Made by a program: the position numbers and the translations under genes. The notes beneath the pieces were generated by a model. That model was not told where the DNA came from, made no database searches, and saw nothing but the letters and a program-made list of their open reading frames with translations. A stretch of DNA of 64,000 nt from Clostridiales bacterium (GTDB lineage Bacteria; Bacillota; Clostridia; Caldicoprobacterales; DTU083): contig DUOI01000108.1 of NCBI GenBank assembly GCA_012838915.1, positions 1 through 64,000 of the forward strand. Reading direction: 5' to 3'. Positions 45,300 to 53,829 of the stretch are shown in pieces. How positions within the stretch are numbered: position 1 is the stretch's first letter; the number at the start of each line of letters is the position of its first letter.

Positions 45300-46670
45300 T
45301 TAATCCTCGTTTTCCTTTTTTTCTTCCGCTTCCCGATCATGACCATCATGATCGTGATCATGCTCTTCGTGGCTGTTTTCTTTTGCTTCTACCATTACAG
45401 CCGCTTCCATGAGTATATCTACTGTCTTTTGGGCCAGAATGCTGTTATCCAGATGTTCTGAATTGTTTCCGAAGGTCTTTCTGATATCATCCACATTCAT
45501 CTTATACTGTTCAGCCAATTTTTGATATTCCTTTTCCCGATCCTCTTCGGTTACCTCAATGCCCTCGGCCTTGCTTACAGCTTCCAACACCAATTGCTTC
45601 TTAACTCTATTGTATGCACTATCTTTATATTGTGCCCTGAATTCCTCTATGGATGTATTGCTCATCTGCAGGTATTTTTCCATATTCATCCCGCTGTAGC
45701 GCAAGCGCATTTCCATATCCTGCAGCATGCTGTCAATCTCATTTTCTACCATAACATCGGGAATGTCAACCTTTGCATTCTCAGTAATCCTGGTCACCAG
45801 CTGGTCTTCCATCATATTCCTGACATTCTGGTCAGCGCTTTCCTGTAGCTTGCGTTTCAGGTCTTCCTTATATTCTTCCAAGGTGGAAAATTCACTGACA
45901 TCTTTGGCAAATTCATCATCCAGTACAGGCAATTCCTTTTCCTTGATTTCATGTATTTTTACATGAAAAACAGCTTCCCTGCCTTTGAGGTCCTCTGCAT
46001 GATAGTCTTCAGGGAAGGTGACGGTTATATCCTTTTCTTCCTCCAGGTTCAATCCGATAAGCTGTTCTTCAAAACCGGGAATAAACCGGCCGGAACCGAT
46101 TTCCAGGGTTTGCTTTTCTGCAGTTCCCCCTTCGAATACCTCGCCGTCTATGGTACCTGCATAATCCAGTGTTACAAGGTCGCCATTTTGTACACCGCGA
46201 TTTTCTATAATAATCCAGCGGGCGTTTTCTTCAGCAATATGCTCCAGCTGGTGCTCAACTTCATCATCCGATACAGTATACTCTACCTTTTCAATTTCTA
46301 TGCCTTTATATTGGCCAAGCTCTACATCCGGCTTAACGTCTACCTCGGCAGTCAGGATTAGATCCTGCCCCCTGCCTATTTGGCTGATATCAACAGAAGG
46401 GGTGTCAACCGGAACTATGCCGGTTTCCCGGACCGCTTCCTCGTACACCCTGGGGAATACCTCATTTATTGCGTCTTCATAAAAAATTTCTTCTCCATAA
46501 AACCGTTCAACGATTTTCCTGGGAACCTTTCCTTTACGGAATCCCGGAACTGAAATACTTTTTCTGTTTTTTAGGTATGCCTTCTGCATACCCTCTTCAA
46601 AAGTTTCAGGATCAACACAAATTTCCAGCCTTACTTTTTTATTTTCCAGGATCTCTTTCGTAACCCTCAC
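45300..46670 (-). CDS. tig: trigger factor, ribosome-bound chaperone and peptidyl-prolyl isomerase
   Basis: A 456-residue protein. The ribosome-binding tail signature SVPGFRKGKVPRKIVERFYG is near residue 36, the FKBP-type domain lies at about 155-240 (GDLVTLDYAGTIDGEVFEGG, then FIPGFEEQLIGL), and the long helical C-terminal domain follows. Oddity: the last 30 residues are rich in His, Asp and Glu (SHEEHDHDHDGHDREAEEKK), a likely metal-binding tail beyond the family core. Start GTG 46670 behind AAGGAGG. First gene of tig-clpP-clpX. Confidence 0.95.
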   Translation of the reverse strand: MRVTKEILENKKVRLEICVDPETFEEGMQKAYLKNRKSISVPGFRKGKVPRKIVERFYGEEIFYEDAINEVFPRVYEEAVRETGIVPVDTPSVDISQIGRGQDLILTAEVDVKPDVELGQYKGIEIEKVEYTVSDDEVEHQLEHIAEENARWIIIENRGVQNGDLVTLDYAGTIDGEVFEGGTAEKQTLEIGSGRFIPGFEEQLIGLNLEEEKDITVTFPEDYHAEDLKGREAVFHVKIHEIKEKELPVLDDEFAKDVSEFSTLEEYKEDLKRKLQESADQNVRNMMEDQLVTRITENAKVDIPDVMVENEIDSMLQDMEMRLRYSGMNMEKYLQMSNTSIEEFRAQYKDSAYNRVKKQLVLEAVSKAEGIEVTEEDREKEYQKLAEQYKMNVDDIRKTFGNNSEHLDNSILAQKTVDILMEAAVMVEAKENSHEEHDHDHDGHDREAEEKKENED

Positions 46671-46994
46671 TATTATGTCCTCCTTAATGACCCGTCCAAG
46701 CTCCAGTTATTGATTGTCTTCATTATATAACTTAACCCATATCACCATGGGCCTAACCTGTAAACATGCAAATAACGGAAAACGGATACTAAAATTCCTA
46801 AGGTGTATCTTAACACACTTGATAATCTATTGCAATAGCGCTTTCTGCACATTTTTACTGCACTTTGACCTCATTTGATTGCGCATTTGTTTATTATTAT
46901 TGTATAATAAATCAAATTTGTATTATTGGTTTTGCCATAATTGTTTTTCCACAATCTTGCTGCCATAATATAACAGAATGAAAGGACGATTTCT
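46671..46994. other. divergent intergenic region between tig and fabI
   Basis: It contains the tig promoter on the minus strand and a possible fabI promoter on the plus strand (TTGCGC, 18 bases, TATAAT, ending near 46911). I looked for a FapR-type operator near fabI and see none. No RNA or coding frame is supported. Confidence 0.5.
46807..46835 (-). promoter_or_regulatory. predicted promoter of tig-clpP-clpX
   Basis: TTGCAA (46830-46835), 17 bases, TAAGAT (46807-46812) on the minus strand, about 135 bases upstream of the tig start. Confidence 0.6.
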
Positions 46995-47762
46995 ATGACT
47001 GGACTATTGAAGGACAAAACCATTTTAATTATGGGCGTAGCCAACAAATGGAGCATTGCCTGGGGGATTGCGCAGTCCTGCGCCCGGGAAGGCGCCAGGC
47101 TGATTCTTACATATCAAAACCAGCGATCAAAAAATGCAGTTGAACAGCTTTCCGCTGCCCTGCCCGAAGTTGCCCTATACCCCTGTGATGTAACATCTGA
47201 TGAAGAAATCAAAGAGCTCTTTTATTCCATCCGAAAGGATTACGGCATCATACACGGGGTAGCACATAGTGTGGCCTTCGCCAAAGGCGAAGAGCTCACA
47301 GGGAGCTATTACAACACTTCCCGTGACGGTTACCTGCTGGCTCAAAATATCAGCTCTTATTCCCTGGCTGCAGTATCCAGAGAAGCAAGAGCTTTGATGA
47401 GCCAGGGCGGAAGCATTATCACCCTTACCTACCTGGGCGGTGAGAGAGTAGTGCCAAATTATAATGTAATGGGAGTGGCAAAAGCTGCCCTGGAGGCTTC
47501 AGTACGATATCTGGCTAACGACCTGGGGCCGGAACAAATCCGGGTGAATGCCATCTCCGCAGGCCCCATTAAAACCGTATCCGCCAAAGGTGTAAAAGAC
47601 TTCAGCTCGGTACTTGGTATATATGAAGAAAAAGCACCTCTGCGCAGAACAGTAAGCCAGCAGGATATCGGAGACACTGCAGTTTTCTTAATGAGCGATC
47701 TTTCCCGGGGTATTACAGGGGAAGTCATACATGTGGATGCCGGCTATCATATTCTCGGATAA
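46995..47762 (+). CDS. fabI: enoyl-[acyl-carrier-protein] reductase FabI
   Basis: NADH-dependent last step of the fatty-acid elongation cycle. The 255-residue SDR-fold protein has the FabI nucleotide loop GVANKWSIAWGIA near residue 14, the DVTSDEEI cofactor segment, and the catalytic Tyr-x6-Lys in YNVMGVAKAALEAS near 156, followed by NAISAGPIKT. Ribosome site AAAGGA. It stands alone on the plus strand; no other fab genes are adjacent. The target-site residues look ordinary. Confidence 0.96.
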   Translation: MTGLLKDKTILIMGVANKWSIAWGIAQSCAREGARLILTYQNQRSKNAVEQLSAALPEVALYPCDVTSDEEIKELFYSIRKDYGIIHGVAHSVAFAKGEELTGSYYNTSRDGYLLAQNISSYSLAAVSREARALMSQGGSIITLTYLGGERVVPNYNVMGVAKAALEASVRYLANDLGPEQIRVNAISAGPIKTVSAKGVKDFSSVLGIYEEKAPLRRTVSQQDIGDTAVFLMSDLSRGITGEVIHVDAGYHILG

Positions 47763-47764
47763 AA

Positions 47765-49573
47765 TCACTCTGATTTGAATTCCATATTGTCTACGAAAAG
47801 GTCCTGAAAATCCACTCTTGTAGATAATTCAATATATCCTGTTTTACTTGGTATTCTTTCGGCAGCTTCCATGAAGCCGGCGGATTTTATCGCCATTTTC
47901 GCCCCGGTCAGGGCAGCATTCCCTATGGTTATCACTTTTCCCCTGCATTCGACCGGTAAAAGTCCGATCTCCATGGCGTGATCATGGTTGATATAGTTGC
48001 CGAATCCTCCGGCTAAGTAAACTTTTTCGATATCTTTGAATTCTACCTGCATTTCCTGCATCAGGATTTGGATACCCACGGCGATAGCGGCTTTGGCCAG
48101 CTGTATCTCGCGAATGTCCTTCTGGGTAATGAAAATTTCTTTGGCAGCCCCTTCCTGTTCTTCGGTTATGATCAGGGAGGGCTTTCCATTGTATTCCCTT
48201 ACCCTGGAAGCCAGGCTTGAAGGCAGATTCTCTGATGCTTGCTCATGGGACAGCATACGGCCGTATGGATCTATCAATCCCCTATCCAGCATTTGAGCCA
48301 CAGCATCCACTATACCGGAGCCGCATATCCCTATAGCAGGCTGATCTCCTATTGTGGTATGGGACACTCCGCTTTCACTGATTTCAATCTTATTGATAGC
48401 ACCGCGTATTCCGCCCAATCCACATTGGATATGCGCTCCTTCCAAGGCAGGCCCGGCCGCTGTAGCACAGGAAAGCAGGCCATTCTTGTTCCCCAATACA
48501 ATTTCTCCGTTGGTGCCAATGTCCACCAACAGGGAGTATCCGGGCTCTTCCAGCATATCGGTTGCCAGAATGCAACCAACGGTATCCGAACCGATATAAC
48601 CCGAAATCATTGGCAAAGAAGTTATTGCAGCATTGGGATGAATCTTCAGCGCCAGCTCCTTGGCACGGATATCCGGCAGACGGGTAGTTACGGGATTAAA
48701 AGGCGTTAAAGCAATGTTTTTAACCGGCAAGCCTGCCATGATATGTATCATCACTGTATTTCCCGCAACGTTTAAATGATATATGTTCCCGGCTGAAATA
48801 TGGTATTGCTCCTCAAAAAAAGCAAACATTTTATTCAGCCCGTCCAGCAGAATATGCTGCAAGCTTTGCAGGCCATCTTCCTTTTCTATTGTATGGCTGA
48901 TGCGGGATATCACGTCATCTCCATAAGCTTTCTGTGGATTAAGAGTGGAATAAACTCCAATTTCGTCTCCCGTGTTCAAATCTATCAATGTTCCTACTAT
49001 TGTGGTAGTGCCTATATCAACAGCTACACCGTAAAGCTGATCCCTTGTATCGCCGCCTTCTATTCCTATCAGGGTATTTCCCTGCATGACAGCTGTTACC
49101 TTATATTCGTTATCTTTCAGGATATCGGAAAGAGATTGTACCAAAGCAAGGTCCAATATTTCAAGGGTGCCCAGTGCTTTTTGCAGCCTATCCACATCGC
49201 TGGCTTGATCGGCTATGGAGGGCTTGGGCAATTTTAGAAAAACTTTTTTTATGCACGGCTGAAGAGTCACCTCATAATCCCCGTTTGTCAGAATGTTGGC
49301 CTCTGTATTCCATGAATCCGGTACTTCTATCGTCAGTTCTTCATCCATCATGGTTTTGCATGCAAGGCGCCAGCCTGCCTTCCATTCATCAAGGGTGATA
49401 CTCCGCAGGTTGGGGTATGGCTCTGACAATGTCTTTTTTCCTTCCAGTACCCGAACCCGGCATTTTCCGCAGACACCCTTTCCTCCGCAAGGGGAATAAA
49501 GCAGGTGTCCCTTTTCCCTCAGCCATGTCAACAGATTCTTGCCGCCTTTCACTTCGGTCTTGCATGTTTCCAT
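47765..49573 (-). CDS. ASKHA-domain reductive activator of corrinoid proteins (RACE/RamA-like)
   Basis: A 602-residue ATP-dependent activator that reduces inactive Co(II) corrinoid proteins. The N-terminal [2Fe-2S] ferredoxin domain has Cys in SPCGGKGVCGKCRVRV (residues 29-37) and a fourth in LACKT near 71. The C-terminal actin-like ATPase domain has GVAVDIGTTTIVGTLIDL near 187, LLVDIGTNGEIVLGN near 345 and YLAGGFGNYI near 530 (DUF4445 family). It begins one base after the GT4 gene stop, so it is tightly coupled to that operon. A corrinoid protein is encoded 3.5 kb away (53096). Confidence 0.92.
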   Translation of the reverse strand: METCKTEVKGGKNLLTWLREKGHLLYSPCGGKGVCGKCRVRVLEGKKTLSEPYPNLRSITLDEWKAGWRLACKTMMDEELTIEVPDSWNTEANILTNGDYEVTLQPCIKKVFLKLPKPSIADQASDVDRLQKALGTLEILDLALVQSLSDILKDNEYKVTAVMQGNTLIGIEGGDTRDQLYGVAVDIGTTTIVGTLIDLNTGDEIGVYSTLNPQKAYGDDVISRISHTIEKEDGLQSLQHILLDGLNKMFAFFEEQYHISAGNIYHLNVAGNTVMIHIMAGLPVKNIALTPFNPVTTRLPDIRAKELALKIHPNAAITSLPMISGYIGSDTVGCILATDMLEEPGYSLLVDIGTNGEIVLGNKNGLLSCATAAGPALEGAHIQCGLGGIRGAINKIEISESGVSHTTIGDQPAIGICGSGIVDAVAQMLDRGLIDPYGRMLSHEQASENLPSSLASRVREYNGKPSLIITEEQEGAAKEIFITQKDIREIQLAKAAIAVGIQILMQEMQVEFKDIEKVYLAGGFGNYINHDHAMEIGLLPVECRGKVITIGNAALTGAKMAIKSAGFMEAAERIPSKTGYIELSTRVDFQDLFVDNMEFKSE

Positions 49574-49574
49574 A

Positions 49575-50714
49575 TTATTTTCCCCCTGTAATATCCGTTT
49601 TCTTTTTATTGTAAATGCATTTCAAAACTGATACTGTTTCTTCAATCATTTTATGCTGAGTCAGGCCTTTCTTAATGTCTGCTTTAGCATTACATCCGTA
49701 TTGTACAGCCTTGGCAGGATTGTCCAGCATGAATTGCAAAGCGGTTCGCAATTCCATAACATTGCCCGGTTGAACAAGAAGTCCGTTTTTTCTATGCACA
49801 ACCCATTCAGGGATTCCACCTGTTTTAGTTGCTACGACAGGTAAACCAAAGGACATGGCCTCCAATACTGTTATGCCCAGCCCTTCCGATAAAGTAGGCA
49901 GAACAAAGATATCAAAGGCAGAGTAATAGTTTTCCATGTCGGAAACCCTGCCGGTAAATACTACCCGGGCTCCTATACCCATTGTTTGTACCAATTCCTT
50001 AAGCTTTTTTTCCTCCGGACCGGAGCCTGCTATCAGAAGCCTGACATGAGGATGAACCGCCAGAATTCCGGAAGCTGCTTTTAACAGAATGTCTATTCCC
50101 TTTGATGGAATCAGCCTGGCTGCTGTTCCGATTAGAATGTCAGTATCATCAATATTATGCTTTTGTCTGGTTGCCTTTCTGTCGCCCGGCGGCAAATCCG
50201 GGATAGAATTGTAGATGACTGATAGTCTTTTATCATCCATCCCCATCTCTTCCACCATATTTTTTTTTAATGCTTCGGAAACACATATAATCGCATCAGC
50301 CTTGCGGCTTATACAGCCTTCCAAATAGCGGATCAGCCTGATTGAATATTCTCCTCTGCCATATGCAACAAAATTATGAACCGTATACACCATGGAAATG
50401 CCGGTTATCTGACCGGCTATTCTCCCCAGCAGGCCGGCCTTGAAGCCATGGCAATGCACTATGTCAGGCCTGGTTTTCCGTATCAATGTAGCAATCCTTA
50501 TGGCGGCAGTACAGTCTGAAAAAGGCTTTATTGTACCGGGGAAGGAAAAGGAAATCACCCGTACTCCTGCTTCCTTCAGCAGCTTTTTGCTTTTGATGTC
50601 AAAATTACATAGTGCAATAACTTCTATACCCTGCCCGGATAACCCTTTAACCAGAGACAAAAAATGTGTTTTCATACCGCCTTCTGCTTCCCGTATAATT
50701 TCCATAACCCTCAT
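49575..50714 (-). CDS. glycosyltransferase family 4
   Basis: A 379-residue GT-B fold retaining glycosyltransferase. The N-terminal acceptor domain has REAEGGMKTHFLSLVKGL and DIVHCHGFKAGLLGR near residue 85. The C-terminal donor domain has GTAARLIPSKGIDILLKA near 195 and the E-x7-E motif PTLSEGLGITVLEAMSFG near 290. It acts at the cytoplasmic face of the membrane on a lipid or glycan acceptor. Its start overlaps the stop of the upstream membrane-protein gene by four bases (ATGA). Donor and acceptor are unknown. Confidence 0.9.
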   Translation of the reverse strand: MRVMEIIREAEGGMKTHFLSLVKGLSGQGIEVIALCNFDIKSKKLLKEAGVRVISFSFPGTIKPFSDCTAAIRIATLIRKTRPDIVHCHGFKAGLLGRIAGQITGISMVYTVHNFVAYGRGEYSIRLIRYLEGCISRKADAIICVSEALKKNMVEEMGMDDKRLSVIYNSIPDLPPGDRKATRQKHNIDDTDILIGTAARLIPSKGIDILLKAASGILAVHPHVRLLIAGSGPEEKKLKELVQTMGIGARVVFTGRVSDMENYYSAFDIFVLPTLSEGLGITVLEAMSFGLPVVATKTGGIPEWVVHRKNGLLVQPGNVMELRTALQFMLDNPAKAVQYGCNAKADIKKGLTQHKMIEETVSVLKCIYNKKKTDITGGK

Positions 50715-52945
50715 TGGCAGTTCTCCTTCCGGACCGGTTTGTTTTTCCGATCCGGCAGATAATTTATGACAACCAACAGTGCAGGAGGAGCTATAAAGAT
50801 CATGGATGTACCCGCTGCAACAATTCCGGAATCATTGACGAGTAGTGCGGTAATACATCCTATTACACCGGAAGCAATGCCTTTAACAAAGTATGGATTA
50901 TTATTCGCTATATCCCGAAAGATTCCTACCGGTCGGAACAGCAGCAATACCATGCTTAAAAGCGATAAAAGAAAAACCCTGGTCCAGACAGTATATCGGA
51001 ACAATCTGAGATTCACCTCGATCTTCCTTTTGGCAATCAGAAAAAGTTCCGGTATTCCATTTTGCCGGATAAGAAGTAAGGTCTGACCCATATGAGATTG
51101 GCTGTCCACCGGACGACTGCTGTCAAAAAGAAATAGCATTAAAATAAACAATGCAGTAGTAAAACCGACGGCCATAATATGCCACAGCCGGATTTTCCCA
51201 TGCCAGTTTAATATCACAAAGGAAGCAAAGGCTGCCAGTATCGAAATAGTGCCCCCTACATTAGCACCCAATCCCGGATGGGCTAATAACAAAATGCAAA
51301 CTAAGAATATGGGAAAAATAAACCATATAGAGCCTGCTCTGTTCTTTCTGCTCCATAATTCGCAAACCACACCGGCTCCTGTGCAGACCGCTCCGATTAA
51401 AATCCCCATATATTCATTCCCTATGCCGTAGAATCGGACGCCGCTGATAATATCATAACCAAGAGGGGAATGAGAAATCAAATGCTCACCTGTCAGCTGA
51501 TCAGCAATCAGGAGGATAATAATCACTGTACACAATGCACCTGTTTTAATCAAGGTTTTCTGCTTCCATACGCCAATCAACCCGGTAATTGCAACAGCCA
51601 GCAGCCAGGAGAGCAACATGCTGACTATAAAGGTGGGTTGATGAAAAAGAGGTAAAAGCAAATAGGCGATGGGAACCGCCATAATAAATTGCAGAAATAC
51701 ACATGCTTGTGCAATAAGTTTTCTGAATAAAAATATGCTTGTTAAAGAAGCTGTGAGCAGGATAATAATTGCAGCAACATAACTTCTCAGCAAAGGCGTT
51801 CGCTGGTTGTGTACCTCCTTCAGTCGTATATTATATTCAAGCAGCTCACTGACTTCCATTTTTTTTGTTGTTGGATAAATCCTTGCTCCCAATTGCCCGC
51901 CGTAAGCAGGGATATTATAACTGCTGAGAATAGTAGCCCCGATATCCAAATTGGTAATAATGCCCGCTCTTTGGGTGGAACCGGATGATAAAAGACCCTT
52001 GGTAATACCGTGGCCGGCCATGATTACCGGGGTCACTCTGTTGTTTTCCGCTAAATCGCTTGCGGGGTTCAGCGGCGTAACAATCAATATTCTGTCTTGT
52101 TCCCAATTTATTCTCTTAATCAGATTACCTATAAAGGCATCGCTTTCTTCTATGGCAGTTCTTTTATAATGTTCATTCATTGCATCCGTTGCTTCATATC
52201 TGAAATCCTCCGCCCGTGAAGTATCGCCTAATTGTATGGCAAAAACATGGGTGGTATCCCACAATTGATCTACATATTGCATCAGCTTATTATAATCGGT
52301 ACGGATTCCAAACGGCCGGCTGTAATCGGTGATCAGAAAGCTTCTGTCTAAATAACCCGCAGGAACTATGCCCTGATCATCCATCATGAGGGATACAAGG
52401 TACCGCTTATTTTCTCCCGGTGTATCACAATTACCGATTACAGCAGAGCATATGCCTGCATTTCTTAATGCTGTTCCCAAAGCACCTATGTTTACAGTAT
52501 ACGGCCTCCGGTTGTTATTACGAACGGTCTGTACAAAACCCAGATTGACAATGGCATTTTCCGGAGGATGGAATCCTGTCATCTGAAAATACAAGTCACT
52601 TGCTTTATTCCCCTGAAAATTTTCATCGACCTGAAACGCAAGAGGTGATTTATCAGAGGCCGCCACTCTGGTGCCTGCACCCATGGTCAGATAGGCATCC
52701 CGCTGGGAACGGCTGCCGCCGGTATTGGTTGTCATCAAGGCAACGCCACCTTTCTCCAAAAGGGCATCTATATTAGGTGTGTCGGCCTGCAGCAAATCTG
52801 CCAACCCGATGCGATCAATCACTATCAATAACGTCTTTCCTGATTCCGATGTATCCGGCTTCAAACAGGTGTCAGCCCTTGTAAGCCCGATAAATAAAAA
52901 TACAAATATAGGTATAAGCAGAAAGAAAGCAATCTTTCGATACAC
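50711..52945 (-). CDS. large membrane protein with alkaline-phosphatase-superfamily N-domain
   Basis: A 744-residue protein. After a signal anchor (residues 5-24), residues about 35-360 resemble the alkaline phosphatase / phosphoglycerate mutase superfamily: LLIVIDRIGLADLLQADTPNIDALLEKGGVALMTT near the N-terminus and VIMAGHGITKG near 305. The usual second metal cluster is hard to see, so activity is uncertain. Residues about 390-725 hold about 10-11 membrane helices. GTG 52945 follows AAGGGAG. It opens the operon with the GT4 and the corrinoid activator, suggesting envelope glycan or phospholipid work (inference). Confidence 0.72.
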   Translation of the reverse strand: MYRKIAFFLLIPIFVFLFIGLTRADTCLKPDTSESGKTLLIVIDRIGLADLLQADTPNIDALLEKGGVALMTTNTGGSRSQRDAYLTMGAGTRVAASDKSPLAFQVDENFQGNKASDLYFQMTGFHPPENAIVNLGFVQTVRNNNRRPYTVNIGALGTALRNAGICSAVIGNCDTPGENKRYLVSLMMDDQGIVPAGYLDRSFLITDYSRPFGIRTDYNKLMQYVDQLWDTTHVFAIQLGDTSRAEDFRYEATDAMNEHYKRTAIEESDAFIGNLIKRINWEQDRILIVTPLNPASDLAENNRVTPVIMAGHGITKGLLSSGSTQRAGIITNLDIGATILSSYNIPAYGGQLGARIYPTTKKMEVSELLEYNIRLKEVHNQRTPLLRSYVAAIIILLTASLTSIFLFRKLIAQACVFLQFIMAVPIAYLLLPLFHQPTFIVSMLLSWLLAVAITGLIGVWKQKTLIKTGALCTVIIILLIADQLTGEHLISHSPLGYDIISGVRFYGIGNEYMGILIGAVCTGAGVVCELWSRKNRAGSIWFIFPIFLVCILLLAHPGLGANVGGTISILAAFASFVILNWHGKIRLWHIMAVGFTTALFILMLFLFDSSRPVDSQSHMGQTLLLIRQNGIPELFLIAKRKIEVNLRLFRYTVWTRVFLLSLLSMVLLLFRPVGIFRDIANNNPYFVKGIASGVIGCITALLVNDSGIVAAGTSMIFIAPPALLVVINYLPDRKNKPVRKENCQ

Positions 52946-53022
52946 AAGTAAATACTCCCTTATTTTTCATTGCTTTCTACATTCTTCCCATGTTTCCCCA
53001 CTTCATTCAATGGGAAAAATAT

Positions 53023-53045
53023 AGCATCTGCAAGATGCAGATGCT
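53023..53045 (-). terminator. terminator of the corrinoid-protein gene
   Basis: AGCATCTGC pairs with GCAGATGCT around a five-base loop, 50 bases past the stop, followed by TATATTTTT on the minus strand. Confidence 0.8.
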
Positions 53046-53095
53046 TATTACATTGATATTATTCTATCTTAAATTTACTTACGGGGCGTCTGCAA

Positions 53096-53728
53096 TTATG
53101 AAATCAATTCCTTTGCCAATTCTGCAGCTGATGCAGCATCAGGCGCATATCCGTCTGCTCCTATTTCATTGGCAAAATTCTGCGTAACAGGAGCACCGCC
53201 TACCATAATTTTAACCTGTTCTCTCAGGCCGGCTGCCTTAAAGGCTTCAATTGTATCTTTCATGCCGGGCATGGTGGTGGTCAGAAGTGCAGACATGGCA
53301 ACACATTCAATATCGTTTTCCTTAACTGCATCCAAAAACTTTTCCGGGCTAACGTCAATACCCAGATCCACGACATTAAAACCGGCGCCTTCCAGCATCA
53401 TACCTACAAGGTTTTTGCCGATATCATGAAGATCGCCTTTTACTGTGCCCAGCACTACCGTACCAATGGGTTTTACATCCTTCTCTACAAGGAGAGGCTT
53501 GATAATTTCCATTCCGGCTTTCATGGCCCTTGCTGCTATGAGCACCTCGGGTACATATACCTCATTGTTTTTGAACAATACACCTATTTCACTCATACCG
53601 ACGATGAGAGATTCATTTAATATTTCCGTCGGTTCTACTCCCTGGTCTATGGCAGCCTTTACCAATTCCTTTACCTTTGGAGCATTTCCTGCTTTCAAAA
53701 AATCAGCAATTTCTCTGAAATTTGCCAT
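53096..53728 (-). CDS. corrinoid (B12-binding) methyl-carrier protein
   Basis: A 210-residue MtbC/MttC/MtaC-like methyl carrier. The N-terminal helical cap domain (about 1-85) is followed by the B12-binding domain with DLHDIGKNLVGMMLEGAG near residue 108, containing the D-x-H-x-x-G that ligates cobalt, then SALLTTTMPGMKDTIE and GGAPVTQNFANEIGADGYAPDA. It receives a methyl group from a substrate-specific methyltransferase and passes it to a second one; neither is in the window. AGAGGAGG precedes the ATG. The adjacent PocR/AraC gene is its likely regulator. Confidence 0.93.
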   Translation of the reverse strand: MANFREIADFLKAGNAPKVKELVKAAIDQGVEPTEILNESLIVGMSEIGVLFKNNEVYVPEVLIAARAMKAGMEIIKPLLVEKDVKPIGTVVLGTVKGDLHDIGKNLVGMMLEGAGFNVVDLGIDVSPEKFLDAVKENDIECVAMSALLTTTMPGMKDTIEAFKAAGLREQVKIMVGGAPVTQNFANEIGADGYAPDAASAAELAKELIS

Positions 53729-53829
53729 TGGACTTCCTCCTCTTTCTGCTTTTGACTGTGGTTATTTTAACATATTGGAACAGCCCTTGTCCCTACTTGT
53801 TATTGTGATTATCGGTAAAATCTTGCTGA

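Noticed and set aside
46671-46994. FapR-type lipid operator ahead of fabI
   Set aside because: No sequence near the FapR consensus is visible.
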